A stretch of 64,000 nt of DNA from JAAEKA01 sp049299095. Lineage in GTDB: Bacteria; Chloroflexota; Anaerolineae; JAAEKA01. The notes beneath the pieces were generated by a model. That model was not told the DNA's origin. It made no database searches and saw nothing but the letters and a program-made list of their open reading frames with translations. Each line of letters opens with the position of its first letter. Within the stretch, counting starts at the first letter, position 1. The stretch is taken from the NCBI GenBank assembly GCA_049299095.1, contig JBAQWV010000125.1, positions 35,278-99,277 on the forward strand. Direction: 5' to 3'. The translations under genes were made by a program, and so were the position numbers. Shown here piece by piece: positions 24,595-33,097 of this stretch.

Positions 24595-25617
24595 CTAGCC
24601 CAAAGGCTTAGCAGGCCGCGCCGGACAGCCTGCCTGCGGTTCCGGTGTCACCGTGATGATGATGTTGCCCTGCTTGCGGCCACTGTCTGCATAACGATGC
24701 GCGGCTGCGGTTTCTGCCAGGGGAAAACAGCGGTCAATCTCGCTTTTCAAATGGCCCGCTTCGATCAAGCCGCGCAGCGCGTCCAGGTCTGCCGCGGTTT
24801 GCACCGCAGGATCGGCAATCACCTGTTTTCCCACGGCCCGCGCCCGTGCCGGGCCGCGCAGTTTATGCTCCAGACTTGGGTTGGCAACGAGGTAACGGCC
24901 AGCGGGCTTGAGGACTGCCAGTGCCTGCGACAAACGCAACGTTCCCACCACATCCAGCACGACATCGTAAGTCTGGCCGGTCTGCGTGAAGTCGGTGCGT
25001 GTATAGTCGAGGACGTGATCGGCGCCCAGCCTGCGCAGCATCGCCAGCTTGTCCCCGCTGTCCACTGCGGTTACTTCAGCGCCGACATAGCGGGCAAGCT
25101 GCACGGAGAACGTACCAATGCTGCCACCCGCGCCGTTGATCAGCATCTTTTCACCTGCCCGGATCGCACCTTTATGCAGAAAATGCCAGGCTTCCAGGCC
25201 GGCAGTGGGGACGGCTGCGGCCTCAGCATAGCTCATGGTCGCAGGTTTACGGGCAATTGGGCCGGTCTCTGGCAAGCAGATATACTCGGCATAACCACCA
25301 AAGCGCAGACCGCTGGCGGCAAACACGGGGTCGCCTACGCGAAAGCGGGTCACAGCCGCGCCGAGCGCGGCCACCTCGCCCGCCAATTCCTGCCCCAATA
25401 CTTTAACGCGACGCGGCCTGAACAGCCCAACATACAGACGCATGGGTACTCGGACCCAGCTGGGGATTTGCATACTGCGCACTTCGCGGTCGCCCGCGGT
25501 GACGCTGGAGGCATGGATTTTGATCAGGATTTCATGGGGCTTGGGGACAGGCTGGGCCATTTCCTGCAATTGCAGCCCTTCCGGCCCGCCGTAGCGCGTC
25601 CAAATGATTGCTTGCAA
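24595..25617 (-). CDS. Zinc-independent MDR NADPH oxidoreductase (quinone oxidoreductase-like)
   Basis: A 340-aa medium-chain dehydrogenase/reductase. The N-terminal GroES-like part has IIWTRYGGPEGLQLQEM and VLGQELAGEVAALGAAVTRF; the Rossmann part has LINGAGGSIGTFSVQLARY, AEVTAVDSGDKLAMLRRLGA and DVVLDVVG. Catalytic zinc ligands are absent, pointing to a quinone/enone reductase. The TTG at 25617 is chosen: GGAG lies 7 nt upstream and the domain begins at once, whereas the open frame upstream overlaps the preceding SDR gene. Confidence 0.9.
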   Translation of the reverse strand: MQAIIWTRYGGPEGLQLQEMAQPVPKPHEILIKIHASSVTAGDREVRSMQIPSWVRVPMRLYVGLFRPRRVKVLGQELAGEVAALGAAVTRFRVGDPVFAASGLRFGGYAEYICLPETGPIARKPATMSYAEAAAVPTAGLEAWHFLHKGAIRAGEKMLINGAGGSIGTFSVQLARYVGAEVTAVDSGDKLAMLRRLGADHVLDYTRTDFTQTGQTYDVVLDVVGTLRLSQALAVLKPAGRYLVANPSLEHKLRGPARARAVGKQVIADPAVQTAADLDALRGLIEAGHLKSEIDRCFPLAETAAAHRYADSGRKQGNIIITVTPEPQAGCPARPAKPLG

Positions 25618-25670
25618 AGGGAATACTCCGCGGGTGGTAATGGACGAGTGCCAGAAACTGGCAGCGACAC

Positions 25671-26537
25671 TTAAGACTGTGTGTTCAACTCCGGCGGCAC
25701 GGTGCGGATGTCGAGCGTGGTATCCATGCCCGGCTCGCGCGTGATGCGCCGTTTGGCCTCGATCCACAAGCCGCCCATCATGCGCCGCGGGCCGAGTACG
25801 CTGGTTTCCAGGCCGTTTTTGCCATCGGACGCAGCTGATGCCAGCCAGAGCGCCCGTTGTGCAGGCACGGTGGGCGGGTTGGCCCACAACCGCATCACCG
25901 TCTCCAGCGGCTTAAGGCGCTTTTCATAGCCTCGTACCGCCTCAACGTGACGCAGCATGTCGGTATCCACCAGACCGGGGTTAAACGCAAAGATATCCAC
26001 ACCTTGCCCGCCATACTCTGCGGCCAGCGCGCGCGTGAACGAACGCACCCAGGTTTTGCTGGAGGCATAGGCATTTTGCAGCTTGACCGGCTTTTTATCG
26101 CCGCGGCCCAGCAGGTTGATCAGCTTGCCGCTGTGCTGGGGCAGCATGTGCCGCAGCGCCACCACCGACCCGTTGTAAGTTCCGATGATGTTGGTGTTGA
26201 TCACGCGCATGAAATCGCTGCTAGGAATGGAGGCGGTGGGGCCGTAGGGTGCGGACAAGCCGGCATTGTTCACCCAGATGTCAATTTTTCCAAAGGTCGC
26301 CACGGCAAAGGCCGCGAGACGCTCTACCTGTGCCAGGTCGGCCACGTCACAGGCGATGCCTGCGGCCTGTGCGCCGCTGGCTTGCAGTTCGCGCAGTGCC
26401 TGATCAATCGTGCTTTGGGTGCGGCCGGCAACAACTACAGCCGCGCCGGCCGCGGCATACGTCTGGGCGATGCCCAAGCCAAGGCCGCGTGTGCCGCCAG
26501 TGATAACGGCAACTTTGTTAGTGAGATTCGTTGTCAT
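25671..26537 (-). CDS. SDR family oxidoreductase, 288 aa
   Basis: A classical short-chain dehydrogenase. The cofactor motif is VITGGTRGLGLGIAQ, the structural motif NNAGLS, and the catalytic segment LINLLGRGDKKPVKLQNAYA followed by SSKTWV gives the Y-A-S-S-K core. R at the end of beta-2 (VVVAGRTQ) suggests NADP(H). The ATG at 26537 overlaps the stop of the GNAT gene as ATGA, so the two are translationally coupled; this decides the start over an upstream ATG at 26567. Confidence 0.93.
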   Translation of the reverse strand: MTTNLTNKVAVITGGTRGLGLGIAQTYAAAGAAVVVAGRTQSTIDQALRELQASGAQAAGIACDVADLAQVERLAAFAVATFGKIDIWVNNAGLSAPYGPTASIPSSDFMRVINTNIIGTYNGSVVALRHMLPQHSGKLINLLGRGDKKPVKLQNAYASSKTWVRSFTRALAAEYGGQGVDIFAFNPGLVDTDMLRHVEAVRGYEKRLKPLETVMRLWANPPTVPAQRALWLASAASDGKNGLETSVLGPRRMMGGLWIEAKRRITREPGMDTTLDIRTVPPELNTQS

Positions 26538-27319
26538 TCTGTGGTCTCTTTTCCGTGTATCATCCACACATTGGGTTCAATATAAACACCGCAGTCAGCC
26601 GGTACATCAAAGCTGACGGGGTTCAGCGCGCCGGGCACAACGTAGTCACCGCTCTCTGGAAAACGCAGCCCGGTCCACCGCTCCCACGTTGCCACGGAGC
26701 TGGTGATCGTCATCGCCTCGTGGCAGGGCTTGAGGATGCGTGCACCCAACCGCGCGTGGACACGCAGCCACGGATCGAAAGGCAACCCTTCCGCGGTCGT
26801 CCAGGTGATGTAACGGTCAATGGCAGCCAGCGGATACTGGCTTTTGGCGCTGGGGCGCACCGGCGCGATGAGCTGGCGCAGACCCTGCTGCTGACCAAGC
26901 GAGCGCATTGCCTGTACCATCAAGCGGCTGATGCCGCGGCCCTGCACGGCGGGAGGCAAGGCGATTTGCAGCGCGCATTGTAGCGTGGGGGTGCGGCCCG
27001 CGGCGTGATCTTCAACGGCTTGTTCGAAGGCCCAGTCCCAACCGCGCTCCGGCAGGTCAGCCAGATCGCCATGCCAGGCCAGCGGCACGCTGTTGCCCAT
27101 CCCCACCACCAAATCTTCGTCCGGTGCGAGCAGGGCAAACTGATAAGCAGCAAAGCGCGTGGTCAGATCATCCCACAGCCGACCAGCCACAGGATCGTGC
27201 AGCATGAATTCCGGCCAGGCTGCACTCGCCAGGCCCTCGATCAGGGTTTCGTAATCCGGGCGATCTGTAGGCTGCACCAACCGATAGGGATGCCAAGGAT
27301 GTGTATCAGCCAAAGTCAT
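26534..27319 (-). CDS. GNAT-like N-acetyltransferase, 261 aa
   Basis: The acetyl-CoA-binding signature is QIALPPAVQGRGISRLMVQA (Q/R-x-x-G-x-G/A form), and a following helix MRSLGQQQGLRQLIAPVRPS fits a GNAT fold. The protein is longer than a single GNAT domain; flanking parts (about 1-95 and 170-261) are unassigned. The ATG at 27319 is preferred because GGAGC lies upstream; the longer open frame upstream overlaps the SET gene. It sits 16 bp after the SET gene and is coupled to the SDR gene. Confidence 0.75.
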   Translation of the reverse strand: MTLADTHPWHPYRLVQPTDRPDYETLIEGLASAAWPEFMLHDPVAGRLWDDLTTRFAAYQFALLAPDEDLVVGMGNSVPLAWHGDLADLPERGWDWAFEQAVEDHAAGRTPTLQCALQIALPPAVQGRGISRLMVQAMRSLGQQQGLRQLIAPVRPSAKSQYPLAAIDRYITWTTAEGLPFDPWLRVHARLGARILKPCHEAMTITSSVATWERWTGLRFPESGDYVVPGALNPVSFDVPADCGVYIEPNVWMIHGKETTE

Positions 27320-27335
27320 TGTAGCTCCAGATGGT

Positions 27336-27854
27336 TCAGGCAGCGTCGTGCTGCTGGTCAATGCGTCGTTGCAAGTAGGGCGAAAAATAACCGGCGTAAC
27401 GCACTTGCAGGTCGGAACGTTGCCAGTCGTTGCCGGTGACACGCCCCCGGCAGCGCGGGCTGCCACAGCCACAGGTAAATTCGTCGTATGCGCTGCCGTC
27501 GCACATGGCATAATCAATGCAGATTTCCTCGTCTGCGGCCAGATTGCGCAGCGCCACCACGCCAATTTGCCCGCTCATGCCCGCGGTAGGATCGCAGGAA
27601 TGGTTCAAGAAGTCCGACACTTCGGGATCGCCCAGCGTCACCAGATACAGTCCTTCTTCGATCTGGATCGCAAAGCGGCGATGGCTGTCGGGCACGCTGG
27701 CAAGCTGGTCTTCGCTGACAATATCACCGGCAAAGAGGAGTAGCAGCGTGCCGGCTGGCACAGCCGCAGTGGTGTAGATGCCGAAGTCCCCTTTGTCGGG
27801 GTGTGGACGCAGTTCCAGAAATGGCGCATGATACGAATGTTTGGGGGGTGTCAT
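27336..27854 (-). CDS. SET-domain methyltransferase with post-SET cysteines
   Basis: A 172-aa protein that is almost entirely a SET domain. The first SET motif is seen in KGDFGIYTTAAVPAGTLLLL, the SAM/pseudoknot motif in DFLNHSCDPTAG, and the catalytic-Tyr segment in ADEEICIDYAMCD. A post-SET zinc cluster follows (FTCGCGSPRCRG). Eukaryotic relatives methylate protein lysines; some bacteria use SET enzymes on chromatin-like or host proteins. Here the gene lies 5 bp after an EamA exporter and 16 bp before a GNAT gene, so a small-molecule or operon-encoded target is possible. Start at ATG 27854. Confidence 0.88.
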   Translation of the reverse strand: MTPPKHSYHAPFLELRPHPDKGDFGIYTTAAVPAGTLLLLFAGDIVSEDQLASVPDSHRRFAIQIEEGLYLVTLGDPEVSDFLNHSCDPTAGMSGQIGVVALRNLAADEEICIDYAMCDGSAYDEFTCGCGSPRCRGRVTGNDWQRSDLQVRYAGYFSPYLQRRIDQQHDAA

Positions 27855-27859
27855 ATAGG

Positions 27860-28843
27860 CTAACGACCTCGTGAAATCGAATGAAGCGGGCGACGCTTGA
27901 AGGAGACGCCAGAAATCAACAAGACCGAAAAGAGAATAATTGCCATTGCCGCCAGCATCGGCGATGTTACAGGCTCGCTGAGAATCAGCCAGCCCAAGAA
28001 GACCGCTACCACAGGATTTACGTAGGCATACGTGGTGGCGCGGGCGGGCGTGGTGTTGTGCAGCAGCCAGATATACGCTGTAAAGCCGATGAATGAGCCG
28101 ATCAGAACAAGATAGACAAAGGCCAATGCGGAGCGCAGTGATATGGCTGTGGGATCGAAACTGCCCCATTCGCGCGTGAGCGTGGCGGCCAGCAGCAGCA
28201 GCCCGCCGCCCATCAGCATTTCCATGCCGGTTGCCAGCAGCGGTGCAGAGGGCAGCTTGGCGGTGCGCGAATACAACGAGCCGAGCGACCATAACATGGG
28301 GGATAGCAGCAGCACCGCATAACTGATCGGACGGATGCCCTGCGTGGCGGCCAGATTGGACGGGCCGACGAGCAAGGCAATGCCAGCCAGCCCCAGCAAC
28401 ACGCCAAAGATCGTGCGGGCATTCGGTCGCGGCGCGCCGCGGCGCATAAAGCTGAACACCACAATCCAGATCGGCACGGTGGCGATCACCAGCGCGGCCA
28501 GTCCAGAGGGTACCTCCTGCTCGGCCCAGGTGACGCCGCCGTTACCGCCCAGCAGTAACAAGCCGCCAATGATCAGCGCGCTGCGCCAGTGCACAGGCTG
28601 CGGCACAGGCGCGCCGCGTCGACGCTGCCACACTACCAACAGTGCGCCGGCGATTACGAAGCGCACACCGGCCATGATGAAGGGGGGAATGGTCTCGACT
28701 GCGATACGGATCGCCAGATAGGTGGAACCCCAGATCAGATACACCGCGGCAAAGGCCAGCACCAGCTTCAGGCAACGGTCTGTGTTGTCTGGGCACAGGC
28801 GCGCGAGGCCGCGCAGGCCCGGAATAGTGGAAAAGGAGCGCAT
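27860..28843 (-). CDS. EamA/DMT family transporter, 327 aa
   Basis: Ten predicted membrane helices form two EamA halves: IWGSTYLAIRIAVETIPPFI with RFVIAGALL, then IGSFIGFTAYIWLLHNTTPA with YVNPVVAVFLGWLILSEPVT. The W-G-S-T/N and the Y-x-x-P-x-x-x-x-x-x-x-x-x-x-x-E motifs mark drug/metabolite exporters of the RhaT/YedA type. First gene of the minus-strand run that continues to 21378; probably exports, or takes up, the substrate or product of the downstream enzymes. Confidence 0.93.
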   Translation of the reverse strand: MRSFSTIPGLRGLARLCPDNTDRCLKLVLAFAAVYLIWGSTYLAIRIAVETIPPFIMAGVRFVIAGALLVVWQRRRGAPVPQPVHWRSALIIGGLLLLGGNGGVTWAEQEVPSGLAALVIATVPIWIVVFSFMRRGAPRPNARTIFGVLLGLAGIALLVGPSNLAATQGIRPISYAVLLLSPMLWSLGSLYSRTAKLPSAPLLATGMEMLMGGGLLLLAATLTREWGSFDPTAISLRSALAFVYLVLIGSFIGFTAYIWLLHNTTPARATTYAYVNPVVAVFLGWLILSEPVTSPMLAAMAIILFSVLLISGVSFKRRPLHSISRGR

Positions 28844-28892
28844 AGGGTAGGTGCCGATCTGGGGCCGAAAAGATGGAAACCTGTTTGAGGGG

Positions 28893-28921
28893 GCTGCGCC
28901 AGCCTGGGGCGCTGACGCAGC
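28893..28921 (-). terminator. Hairpin between potA and the EamA gene
   Basis: GCTGCG (28893-28898) pairs with CGCAGC (28916-28921), with CAGC/GCTG extending the stem across a one-base mismatch. There is no T-run on the minus strand, so it may only attenuate read-through from the pot operon into the EamA operon. Confidence 0.4.
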
Positions 28922-28928
28922 GGGGAGG

Positions 28929-30065
28929 TTAACGGTTGAGTACTAGCGCGTTTTCCGGTCGCCAACTGATCCAGGCACGGTCGCCAGCGACGTAAAAATA
29001 GTTTTCGTCTACGGTAGACAAGTCGTTTTGGTCGTAAGCGCGTACCTTGGCGCCGTAGGGCATCGTCATAAAAAGTTGCGTATCCGAGCCGATGTAGGCG
29101 ACGCGGTCCACCAACACTTCGAACAGGTTGGGTTGCGGCTCCGGGCGGCTTTCATGGATGCGAATTTTTTCGGGCCGGATGCTGACTGCTACCTGTTCAC
29201 CGACGGTAACCGGCTGGTAGTTGCTGCCGCTGACTTCGATACCGTCCGCCACCTGCACGGTGCTGCGATTGCCATTCACTTGTGTGACGCGGCCTTCGAG
29301 GAAGTTGGTTTCACCGATGAAGTTCGCCACAAAGCGGCAGTTGGGCCGCTCATAAATCTCGATGGGCGAACCGATCTGCAACACCTCTCCCTGGCTCATC
29401 ACCGCGATGCGGTCGGACATGGTCAGGGCTTCTTCCTGATCGTGGGTCACGTAAACGAAGGTGATGCCGACCTCGGTCTGGATCGCCTTCAGTTCGAGCT
29501 GCAAAGCCTGCCGCAGCTTGTAATCCAGCGCGCCGAGCGGCTCGTCCAGCAGGAGCACAGCGGGTTGGTTGATCAGCGCGCGCGCCAGCGCCACACGTTG
29601 CTGCTGGCCGCCGGAAAGCTGCGAAGGGCGCCGCTGACCGACCGTGGGCAGGCGTACCAACTCCAGCGCCTCGCGCACGCGACGCTGCTGTTCGTCTTTG
29701 GAGACGCCCTTGACGTTCAGTCCAAACGCGACGTTCTTCTCGATGGTTAGATGCGGAAAGAGCGCGTAGTTCTGAAAAACGGTGTTGACCGGACGGCGAT
29801 AGGGCGGCACGCGGCTCATTTCCTGTCCCTGGATGTAGATTTCGCCAGAGGTTGGCGTCTCAAAGCCCGCAATCATGCGCAGGGTGGTGGTTTTGCCGCA
29901 GCCGCTGGGGCCAAGCATAGTGAAGAATTCGCCGGGGCGCAGGGTCAGACTGACGCCGTTGACCGCAGCGAATTCGGTCTCTGTGCGTCCAGCCGGGAAG
30001 GTCTTGTAGATATTGCGTAGTTCGACAGCGGGAGTTGCGCTTGCATTGCCAGGGTTGGTCGTCAT
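28929..30065 (-). CDS. potA: Spermidine/putrescine ABC transporter ATP-binding protein
   Basis: A 378-aa ATPase: Walker A GPSGCGKTT, Q-loop, signature LSGGQQQRVALARAL, Walker B LLLDEPLGALD and the switch His in VYVTHDQEEAL. The C-terminal TOBE region (about 280-375, VSIRPEKIRI) is typical of PotA/FbpC/CysA importers. It overlaps the permease gene potC by 4 bp (ATGA). Last gene of potD-B-C-A. Confidence 0.95.
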   Translation of the reverse strand: MTTNPGNASATPAVELRNIYKTFPAGRTETEFAAVNGVSLTLRPGEFFTMLGPSGCGKTTTLRMIAGFETPTSGEIYIQGQEMSRVPPYRRPVNTVFQNYALFPHLTIEKNVAFGLNVKGVSKDEQQRRVREALELVRLPTVGQRRPSQLSGGQQQRVALARALINQPAVLLLDEPLGALDYKLRQALQLELKAIQTEVGITFVYVTHDQEEALTMSDRIAVMSQGEVLQIGSPIEIYERPNCRFVANFIGETNFLEGRVTQVNGNRSTVQVADGIEVSGSNYQPVTVGEQVAVSIRPEKIRIHESRPEPQPNLFEVLVDRVAYIGSDTQLFMTMPYGAKVRAYDQNDLSTVDENYFYVAGDRAWISWRPENALVLNR

Positions 30066-30892
30066 GATGCACTCTCGGAAGGGGCAGGACGGGCGGGCGC
30101 GCTGCCCACACGTCGCAGATATTCAGAAAACACGATCAACAGCACCGACGCCACCATGATGACCGAGGCCATTGTGACGACGATGGGCAGCCGGCTGGGG
30201 AAGCGCAACTGCGAATAGATATAAACCGGCAGCGTGGGTTCAGGGCCGATCAGGAAGAAAGCCAGCGCGAATTCGTCGAAGCTGGTGGTGAACGAGGTCA
30301 GAAACGCGGCCATCATGGCAGGAAAGGCAATCGGCAGGGTGACGCGGAACAGCGTGCCCCAGTAGGTCGCGCCCAGGTCCATCGCCGCTTCTTCCAGGTT
30401 GCGCTCCATGCCCATGATGCGCGCGGCCACGATCAGCAAGACCAGCGGGATATTGATGATCACGTGCCCCAACATCACCGTCCACAGGGACAGGGGGATA
30501 TTCACCACAGAGCCAAGCTGCGAAAAGAGCAACAGCATGGCAACGGCCAGCACCACGTAGGGGATCACCAGCGGCATGGCGGCAATGGCAACGAACAGGC
30601 CGCGGCCGGGGAATTTGTAGCGCACCACGCCGATTGCAGCCATCGTGCCGAGGATGGTCGCCAACAAGGAAGAAGCAATGCCGACCACGACGCTATTCCA
30701 CACTGCATTCAGCAGTTCGGTGCTGCGCAGCATCTCACCGTACCATTTGGTGGTGAAGCCCTGCAGCGGAAACACCAATGCGGTGGCATCGTTGAAGGAA
30801 AAGATGATCAGCAGCAGGATCGGCAAGTAGAGCGCGGCTGTAAACAGCACGAAATACCAGAAGTTGAAGGAGGTGAGTTGCTTGCGCTTCAC
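30062..30892 (-). CDS. potC: Spermidine/putrescine ABC transporter permease PotC
   Basis: A 276-aa permease with six membrane helices. The EAA loop reads NLEEAAMDLGATYWGTLFRV, which contacts PotA. The N-terminus LLIIFSFNDATALVFPLQGF is characteristic of PotC. One base separates it from potB and it overlaps potA by 4 bp. Confidence 0.94.
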   Translation of the reverse strand: MKRKQLTSFNFWYFVLFTAALYLPILLLIIFSFNDATALVFPLQGFTTKWYGEMLRSTELLNAVWNSVVVGIASSLLATILGTMAAIGVVRYKFPGRGLFVAIAAMPLVIPYVVLAVAMLLLFSQLGSVVNIPLSLWTVMLGHVIINIPLVLLIVAARIMGMERNLEEAAMDLGATYWGTLFRVTLPIAFPAMMAAFLTSFTTSFDEFALAFFLIGPEPTLPVYIYSQLRFPSRLPIVVTMASVIMVASVLLIVFSEYLRRVGSAPARPAPSESAS

Positions 30893-30893
30893 G

Positions 30894-31745
30894 TTACACC
30901 TCCACCAGATCAGACAGGCGCACGAAGCGCAGGAAGATCAGGATGAACAGCAGCGCGACCAGCAGCATGGCCAGGCTCATAATCGAGCCGAGCGGCCAAT
31001 TGAGCGCACGCACAAACTGGTCCTGGATCAGGTTGCCGTACATCACCCCGCGCGAGCCGCCGACCAGCAGCGGCGTAACGTATTCGCCCAGCGTCGGGAT
31101 GAAGGCGAAGAAAAAGCCGCCCAGCACGCCAGGCATACTAAGGGGCAGGGTGACACGCAGAAAGGCTTGCCAGGGTGCACAACCCAGATCGGCCGCAGCC
31201 TCTAGCACGCTGCGATTGATCCGTTCCATGGATGCGAAGATCGGCAGTGCCACGAACGGAATCCATACGTAGGTGAGGGTTATCGTCACGGCGGTCATGC
31301 TGTACAGCAGGATCGGCGACGCCTCCTTGATCAGCCCCAGCGAGAGCAGGATGCTGTTCAGCACGCCGTTCGAGCCGAGGATCAGCCGCCAGGCCAGGAT
31401 GCGCAGCAAGTAGCTGGTCCACGCCGGAATAATCAGGATGGTTAGCAGCATCACGCGCCGCGGGCCAGCTTTGAAAACCAGATAATAGGCCAACGGATAG
31501 GCGAAGACCACTGATAGCGCGGAGACCACGAAGGCCACCACCGTCGAACGCCAAAGTGAACGCATGTAGGAGGGGTTACTCAGGAACTCGCGGTAGTTGT
31601 CCAGCGTGAAAATATTCCGTTCAGCGCCAAAGGTGCCGGCGCGAAAGGTGAAAATCGCCATGATCACCAGTGGCAGCACGAAGAGCAGGATCAAGAACAG
31701 GGTCGGCGGCCCCATCAAGACGGTAAGGCGCTTCTTATTTTCCAT
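30894..31745 (-). CDS. potB: Spermidine/putrescine ABC transporter permease PotB
   Basis: A 283-aa permease with six membrane segments; the EAA loop is LEAAADLGCAPWQAFLRVTL followed by PLSMPG. The opening VLMGPPTLFLILLFVLPLVI and FTLDNYREFL fit PotB. It follows the potD stop by 1 bp. Confidence 0.94.
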   Translation of the reverse strand: MENKKRLTVLMGPPTLFLILLFVLPLVIMAIFTFRAGTFGAERNIFTLDNYREFLSNPSYMRSLWRSTVVAFVVSALSVVFAYPLAYYLVFKAGPRRVMLLTILIIPAWTSYLLRILAWRLILGSNGVLNSILLSLGLIKEASPILLYSMTAVTITLTYVWIPFVALPIFASMERINRSVLEAAADLGCAPWQAFLRVTLPLSMPGVLGGFFFAFIPTLGEYVTPLLVGGSRGVMYGNLIQDQFVRALNWPLGSIMSLAMLLVALLFILIFLRFVRLSDLVEV

Positions 31746-31746
31746 G

Positions 31747-32862
31747 TCAGGGCGCGGCCTTCACGTCGTTCCACATCGTAGTAATCTTTTGGCGTTGTGC
31801 CTGCGTCAGGGGTTTGTAAAAAACGGTGTTTTCAATAGCGGTTGGGTCGTCCATCGAGAAGAGTTTGACGATCTCCGGTTCGATCAGCGGCAGCGCGGTG
31901 GTGTTGGCGGAGCCGTAGCCGTATTCGTTGGAGAAGTTTGCCATGGACGGCGCGGCGATGACAGCATCCATATAGGCCAGTGCCTGGTCGAGGTTCTTGG
32001 TCTGACTGCTGACGCCAAAGCCGCAGACAAAGCCCAGCCGGCCTTCCTTCGGCGTGATGTACTCCACCGGCACGTTTTGATCGAGCAGGCTGGTGTAGGT
32101 GTCGGCCCAGGCGTTGCTGGCAACCCAGACATCGCCCGACCCCACCTGCTGCGCCAGCTCGGAGAAGTCTACCCAGTATGTGAGCAGGTTGGGCTTGAGT
32201 GCGATCAGCCATTGCTTGATCTGCTCATCCTGTTCCGCGGTGGTATTCCACGGATCAAAGCCAAGTGCCAGCGCAGCAATGATGTGGTTGGCCTCGCCCG
32301 AATCCCAGATCGCCAGGTGACCTGCATATTCCGGGTTGGCGAGATCAGCCCACGACTGCGGCAGGGTCTTGACCTTGTCGGTGCGGACGATGATCGATTC
32401 GTAGCCCCAGTCCCAGGGGATGAAGTACTGTTTGCCATCGAATTGGCCCATCGCCACCATCTCGGGATCCAATTCGGCAAAATGCGTCAGCTTGCTGGTG
32501 TCAATCGGCTGAACGAGGCCTTGCTCCACGTACAGGCCCCACCACGGGCTGCATGGGTGCATCAGGTCTACGTTAAAGCCGCTTTGCAGCTTGGCAAAGG
32601 CTTCAGCGTCTTCCGAAAAGAAGCTGTAATCCACTTTGGTTTGCGGATACTGCGCGGTAAACGGCTCATGAAACTGGGGTAGCTCATAACCCGCCCATTC
32701 CAGGACCACCAGGTTGCCCTTGGCGCTGGATGAGGACGCTGACTGTCCGTCGGCATTTGGGGATGCAGGTGCATTCCCGCCGCAAGACGCCAACAACAGC
32801 GCAGTTACTGCCATGATGGCAGCGATGCGCCCGAACAGAGACAGGTGCCGGAAACTGTGCAT
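31747..32862 (-). CDS. potD: Extracellular polyamine-binding lipoprotein PotD-like
   Basis: A 371-aa solute-binding protein with a lipoprotein signal (AVTALLLASCGG, lipobox L-A-S-C), a short Ser/Ala linker and a type-II periplasmic binding fold: LEWAGYELPQFHEPFTAQYP, QYFIPWDWGYESIIVRTDKV and SWADLANPEYAGHLAIWDS. The W-D-W-G-Y-E-S segment matches the region that lines the polyamine pocket in PotD. Start chosen at 32862, where AAGGAG stands 10 nt upstream; an in-frame ATG at 32961 would place 33 extra residues before the signal peptide. Confidence 0.93.
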   Translation of the reverse strand: MHSFRHLSLFGRIAAIMAVTALLLASCGGNAPASPNADGQSASSSSAKGNLVVLEWAGYELPQFHEPFTAQYPQTKVDYSFFSEDAEAFAKLQSGFNVDLMHPCSPWWGLYVEQGLVQPIDTSKLTHFAELDPEMVAMGQFDGKQYFIPWDWGYESIIVRTDKVKTLPQSWADLANPEYAGHLAIWDSGEANHIIAALALGFDPWNTTAEQDEQIKQWLIALKPNLLTYWVDFSELAQQVGSGDVWVASNAWADTYTSLLDQNVPVEYITPKEGRLGFVCGFGVSSQTKNLDQALAYMDAVIAAPSMANFSNEYGYGSANTTALPLIEPEIVKLFSMDDPTAIENTVFYKPLTQAQRQKITTMWNDVKAAP

Positions 32863-32945
32863 CGGTGCATTCTCCTTGACCGCAAGCGGCCAGTGGTGAT
32901 TGGGCGCACAACGTCGCCCGGGGAAGCTGCGGCGAAAAGCCAGAA

Positions 32946-33004
32946 CACGCGTATCTGCCATGCCGTCGAAGGATTGCCTTGCAACGTCATGGCAGATACG
33001 CGTG
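32946..33004 (-). repeat. 17-bp perfect inverted repeat in the potD leader
   Basis: Arms 32946-32962 (CACGCGTATCTGCCATG) and 32988-33004 are perfect reverse complements with a 25-nt loop. They lie just downstream of the predicted potD transcription start, about 84 nt before the ATG. It could be an RNA hairpin or a DNA operator; no T-run follows on the minus strand. Confidence 0.85.
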
Positions 33005-33015
33005 GTTCAAATTGT

Positions 33016-33043
33016 ATTAAAACTAGATTCCCCCTGATGTCAA
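33016..33043 (-). promoter_or_regulatory. Promoter of the pot operon
   Basis: Minus-strand TTGACA (33038-33043, consensus), 16 nt, TTTAAT (33016-33021). Transcription would start near 33008, immediately before the 17-bp inverted repeat. The -35 overlaps a small CCCTGAT/ATCAGGG hairpin (33032-33050) that may end the preceding lipoprotein gene. Confidence 0.55.
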
Positions 33044-33097
33044 ATCAGGGTCGCAAAAATCAGGTTAACCGGACAAGTGACGGCTGCGGCCGGCTGG

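Noticed and set aside
25618..25887. N-terminal extension of the MDR oxidoreductase to an ATG at 25887
   Set aside because: The extra 90 codons overlap the SDR gene, lack homology-like features and are passed over by a TTG with a good Shine-Dalgarno.
27855..28292. N-terminal extension of the SET protein
   Set aside because: It overlaps the EamA gene in another frame; the SET domain starts right after ATG 27854.
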